This document shows, piece after piece, positions 63,153 through 64,000 of a stretch of DNA of 64,000 nucleotides. The position numbers and the translations under genes were made by a program. Below the pieces are notes generated by a model, which worked only from the letters and a program-made list of their open reading frames with translations, searched no databases and was not told the origin of the DNA. Origin of the DNA: AP-15 sp963772965 (lineage in GTDB: Bacteria; Pseudomonadota; Alphaproteobacteria; ATCC43930; CGMCC-115725); the NCBI GenBank assembly GCA_963772965.1, contig CAVYZU010000004.1, positions 372,001 through 436,000 on the forward strand, written 5' to 3'. Numbering within the stretch: position 1 is the stretch's first letter; each line of letters opens with the position of its first letter.

Positions 63153-64000
63153 ATGGGCATTCAACTCGGCTCGGTGACAATTGGTGATCCGGTGATTCTC
63201 GCCCCGATGTCGGGGGTCAGTGATCTGCCGTTTCGCCGCCTCGTCAAGCGCCTCGGCGCCGGCCTTGTCGTTTCGGAAATGATCGCGAGCGAGGCGATGG
63301 TTCGCGAAAGCCGAAAGACGATGACGATGACCAGGAGTTGCGAGGACGAGCAGCCGATGGCCGTCCAGCTCGCCGGCTGCGAGCCGAAGGTCATGGCCGA
63401 AGCAGCCAAGATCAACGCGGACCGCGGGGCGCAGATCATCGACATTAATTTCGGCTGCCCCGTCAAAAAGGTGGTCAATGGCCACGCGGGGTCGGCGCTG
63501 ATGCGTGATGAGATCCATGCCGCCCGGATCCTCGAAGCCACGGTCCGCTCCGTCGATCTGCCTGTAACGCTCAAGATGCGCACTGGATGGGATGAGAAGA
63601 ACCGGAATGCCCCTCGGCTCGCCCGAATTGCGCAAGCTTGCGGCATCCGCATGATTACCGTGCATGGCCGCACCCGTTGTCAGCTTTATGCGGGGTCGGC
63701 GGATTGGGCATTTATTCGTGAGGTTAAGGAGAACGTCACGATACCGGTGATCGTCAACGGCGACATCGAGACCCTCGATGATGCCGACCGGGCGCTCACG
63801 CAATCGGGCGCCGATGGCGTAATGATCGGCCGCGGCAGCTATGGCCGGCCGTGGTTCGTGCGCCAGGTCATCGCCTGGCTCGGCGGCCGCAAGAATATTC
63901 CCGATCCGCCGCTCGCAACGCAATTGACGATTGCCGAAGAACACTACGACGACATGCTGTCCCACTACGGGACTGATGTCGGTGTGCGGATCGCCCGCAA
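63153..64000 (+). CDS. dusB: tRNA-dihydrouridine synthase DusB (3' end outside window)
   Basis: 282 codons are visible with no stop. MGIQLGSVTIGDPVILAPMS starts the FMN-binding barrel; further motifs are VSEMIASEAMVRESRK, QLAGCEPKVMAEAAKI, IDINFGCPVKKVVNGHAGSA with the catalytic Cys, VTLKMRTGWDEKNRNA, ITVHGRTRCQLYAGSADWAF and VNGDIETLDDADRAL with GVMIGRGSYGRPW. It reduces uridine in the D-loop of tRNA with NADPH. Divergent from ispDF. In alphaproteobacteria ntrB/ntrC usually follow, presumably beyond this window. Confidence 0.95.
   Translation, partial: MGIQLGSVTIGDPVILAPMSGVSDLPFRRLVKRLGAGLVVSEMIASEAMVRESRKTMTMTRSCEDEQPMAVQLAGCEPKVMAEAAKINADRGAQIIDINFGCPVKKVVNGHAGSALMRDEIHAARILEATVRSVDLPVTLKMRTGWDEKNRNAPRLARIAQACGIRMITVHGRTRCQLYAGSADWAFIREVKENVTIPVIVNGDIETLDDADRALTQSGADGVMIGRGSYGRPWFVRQVIAWLGGRKNIPDPPLATQLTIAEEHYDDMLSHYGTDVGVRIAR

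Noticed and set aside
61429..63177. 582-codon open frame on the plus strand opposite ispDF and pgpA
   Set aside because: It is antisense to conserved genes and has no family motif or ribosome site.

Overview
The window looks like a chromosomal segment of a high-GC alphaproteobacterium, most likely Rhodospirillales or Rhizobiales-like. This rests on gene content and order, not on a database search. The indicators are a fused trpE(G) preceded by a Trp-rich leader peptide, a ppiD/tpiA-secG-pyrG-kdsA-eno-ftsB-pdhA-pdhB-pdhC-lpd-lipA-ratA backbone, an E1-beta subunit carrying its own lipoyl domain, a fused ispDF, and cinA-pgpA-ispDF running opposite to dusB.

Region 1 (about 1-10.7 kb) is accessory small-molecule metabolism: an isochorismatase-family hydrolase, two class II aldolase/adducin proteins, a MetE-like zinc methyltransferase with a decayed copy of its 3' end nearby, a PEP-CTERM protein, a ChrR-type double cupin, an amidase and a prolyl oligopeptidase. 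It ends with a MATE exporter that has a leader peptide and intrinsic terminator upstream, a likely antibiotic-sensing attenuator. Region 2 (11-19.3 kb) holds a DUF1800/DUF1501 secreted pair, the Kup potassium transporter, tRNA-His, the NAD(P)HX repair enzyme Nnr and malonyl-CoA decarboxylase. Region 3 (19.4-29.5 kb) is catabolic: a Rieske oxygenase alpha/beta pair, DUF302, a luciferase-like oxidoreductase, RidA, a large secreted phosphoesterase, a CaiB-type CoA-transferase, a DUF2189 membrane protein and three tandem DsrE-family genes.

Region 4 (29.8-49.5 kb) is the conserved backbone: trp leader, attenuator and trpE(G); ppiD opposite tpiA; secG; pyrG; kdsA; eno; ftsB; the three pyruvate dehydrogenase genes; lpd; lipA; ratA. 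It takes the cell from triose phosphate and enolase through pyruvate to acetyl-CoA, with lipoyl cofactor assembly alongside. It is punctuated by inverted-repeat elements and by a foreign low-GC nuclease-like gene that was itself split by an IS630-family element. Region 5 (49.6-59.4 kb) is accessory: a lactonase, a CocE/NonD hydrolase, repeat clusters, a cupin, a low-GC run of membrane-protein genes, an IS1634-family transposase, an MntA-like nucleotidyltransferase with a truncated HEPN partner, and a phased array of AATTCCCG motifs. Region 6 (59.4-64 kb) returns to housekeeping: MOSC, a nitrilase-fold hydrolase, cinA, pgpA, ispDF and dusB, the last cut by the window edge.

Many genes carry one single-base frame change although their protein sequence is conserved on both sides. 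These include the amidase, prolyl oligopeptidase, MATE exporter, DUF302, ppiD, kdsA and CocE genes. trpE(G) carries about fifteen. Because kdsA is normally essential, at least some of these are probably sequence or assembly errors rather than true pseudogenes. They are annotated here as single frameshifted genes.
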